Part shown: one piece after another, positions 6,713-7,013 of the stretch
Layout of the letters: each line of letters begins with the position of its first letter
How positions within the stretch are numbered: the first letter of the stretch is position 1
Assembly: GCA_021795795.1 (NCBI GenBank)
Contig: JAJYPA010000442.1
Span: 1 to 7,013, forward strand
Origin: Pseudomonadota bacterium
GTDB taxonomy: Bacteria; Pseudomonadota; Gammaproteobacteria; Halothiobacillales; Halothiobacillaceae
Length of the DNA stretch: 7,013 bases
Direction of reading: 5' to 3'
The notes under the pieces: model-generated
Database searches by the model: none
What the model was told of the DNA's origin: nothing
What the model saw: the letters and a program-made list of their open reading frames with translations, nothing else
Translations under genes and position numbers: made by a program

Positions 6713-6793
6713 GCCTAACGGGCAGAATAAGGGGCGCCGCGGTAGCGGCGTCCCAGTGAGCGAGAGCGAACGATCTTGATGCGTTTGTTAGGC
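6713..6793 (-). other. attC: attC site closing the Imm1-like cassette
   Basis: The minus strand runs from GCCTAAC (6793-6787) to GTTAGGC (6719-6713), exact complementary core boxes. Inside is a strong stem (6731-6740 with 6745-6754, one G-T pair) and a one-sided insert rich in CGAGAGCG-like repeats. It is 81 bases long. Confidence 0.88.
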
Positions 6794-6796
6794 ATT

Positions 6797-7013
6797 TCAG
6801 TACCCTAGCACGACTCCATCTCCGGAATCGTTGTGCCAATGAATAAACAGTGGCGGTGCATTCTTCTCAAGGAAGAACTTCAGAGCGCTTTCAACGACCT
6901 CAACAGGATAGGTCCATGACGCGGGATATTCGTCGCGCTGCCCGTTGTTGAGTTGATATTCAATTGTCTCGTCTTCTGGCCCAGAATATTCCGGATTTCT
7001 GGAGCTGAAGCCA
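6797..7013 (-). CDS. Imm1-like immunity protein, C-terminal part (5' end outside window)
   Basis: An open minus-strand frame from the right edge to TGA 6799-6797 gives 71 residues without a start codon. Visible segments are ETIEYQLNNGQRDEYPASW, then TYPVEVVESALKFFLEKNAP and PPLFIHWHNDSGDGVVLGY. The order of a short strand pair, a P-V-E-V--A--FF helix and a final P-x-x-I-x-W strand resembles the Imm1 immunity family, whose members protect against polymorphic or contact-dependent toxins. The assignment rests on pattern memory from a partial protein and is moderate. Its stop lies 4 bases before attC, so it is the gene of the next cassette. No matching toxin is in the window. Confidence 0.65.
   Translation of the reverse strand, partial: GFSSRNPEYSGPEDETIEYQLNNGQRDEYPASWTYPVEVVESALKFFLEKNAPPLFIHWHNDSGDGVVLGY

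Noticed and set aside
6552..6839. Minus-strand frame of 95 codons across the attC at 6713
   Set aside because: It overlaps the Imm1-like gene, the attC and the VOC start, and shows no recognisable protein pattern.

Overview
The window looks like the far (distal) end of a chromosomal integron cassette array that abuts a core chromosomal gene in a proteobacterium. The left 1.6 kb is the 3' two thirds of clpA on the plus strand. Its sequence is close to the proteobacterial ClpA type, so a gamma-proteobacterium or relative is most likely; no species can be named. Everything to the right lies on the minus strand as small one- or two-gene units. The junctions from 3042 rightwards carry pairs of RYYYAAC / GTTRRRY boxes around imperfect palindromes, which is the layout of integron attC sites. 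No integrase or attI is present. Because all cassette genes read leftward, the integron platform should lie beyond position 7013.

Layout from left to right: clpA (1-1571, plus); a convergent VOC-fold gene with a strong ribosome binding site (1590-2054), probably host chromosome; a DinB-family gene (2195-2740) coupled to a scrambled upstream piece made of a VOC N-terminus and a 40-codon remnant (2737-3016); attC; a BrnT/BrnA toxin-antitoxin pair (3089-3575) with a palindrome over its promoter; attC; a PhnB-like VOC gene (3716-4201); attC; a second VOC gene (4348-4740); attC; a third VOC gene (4902-5288); attC; an Unstable_antitox/ParE-like toxin-antitoxin pair whose toxin carries a frameshift (5278-5871); a degraded patch with attC boxes, a tRNA-like 3' half and an IS3-family orfA fragment (5890-6239); attC; a further VOC gene (6284-6646); attC; and the 3' end of an Imm1-like immunity gene running off the right edge (6797-7013).

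The cassettes are functionally separate rather than one pathway. Two themes stand out. Five VOC-superfamily reading frames (one broken) sit in about 4.4 kb of cassette DNA, with a sixth at the chromosomal border; this fold includes glyoxalases and fosfomycin/bleomycin resistance proteins. Two toxin-antitoxin cassettes have promoters of their own and could stabilise the array. Several units are damaged, as expected for old cassettes far from the integron promoter. Substrates of the VOC and DinB proteins cannot be read from sequence.
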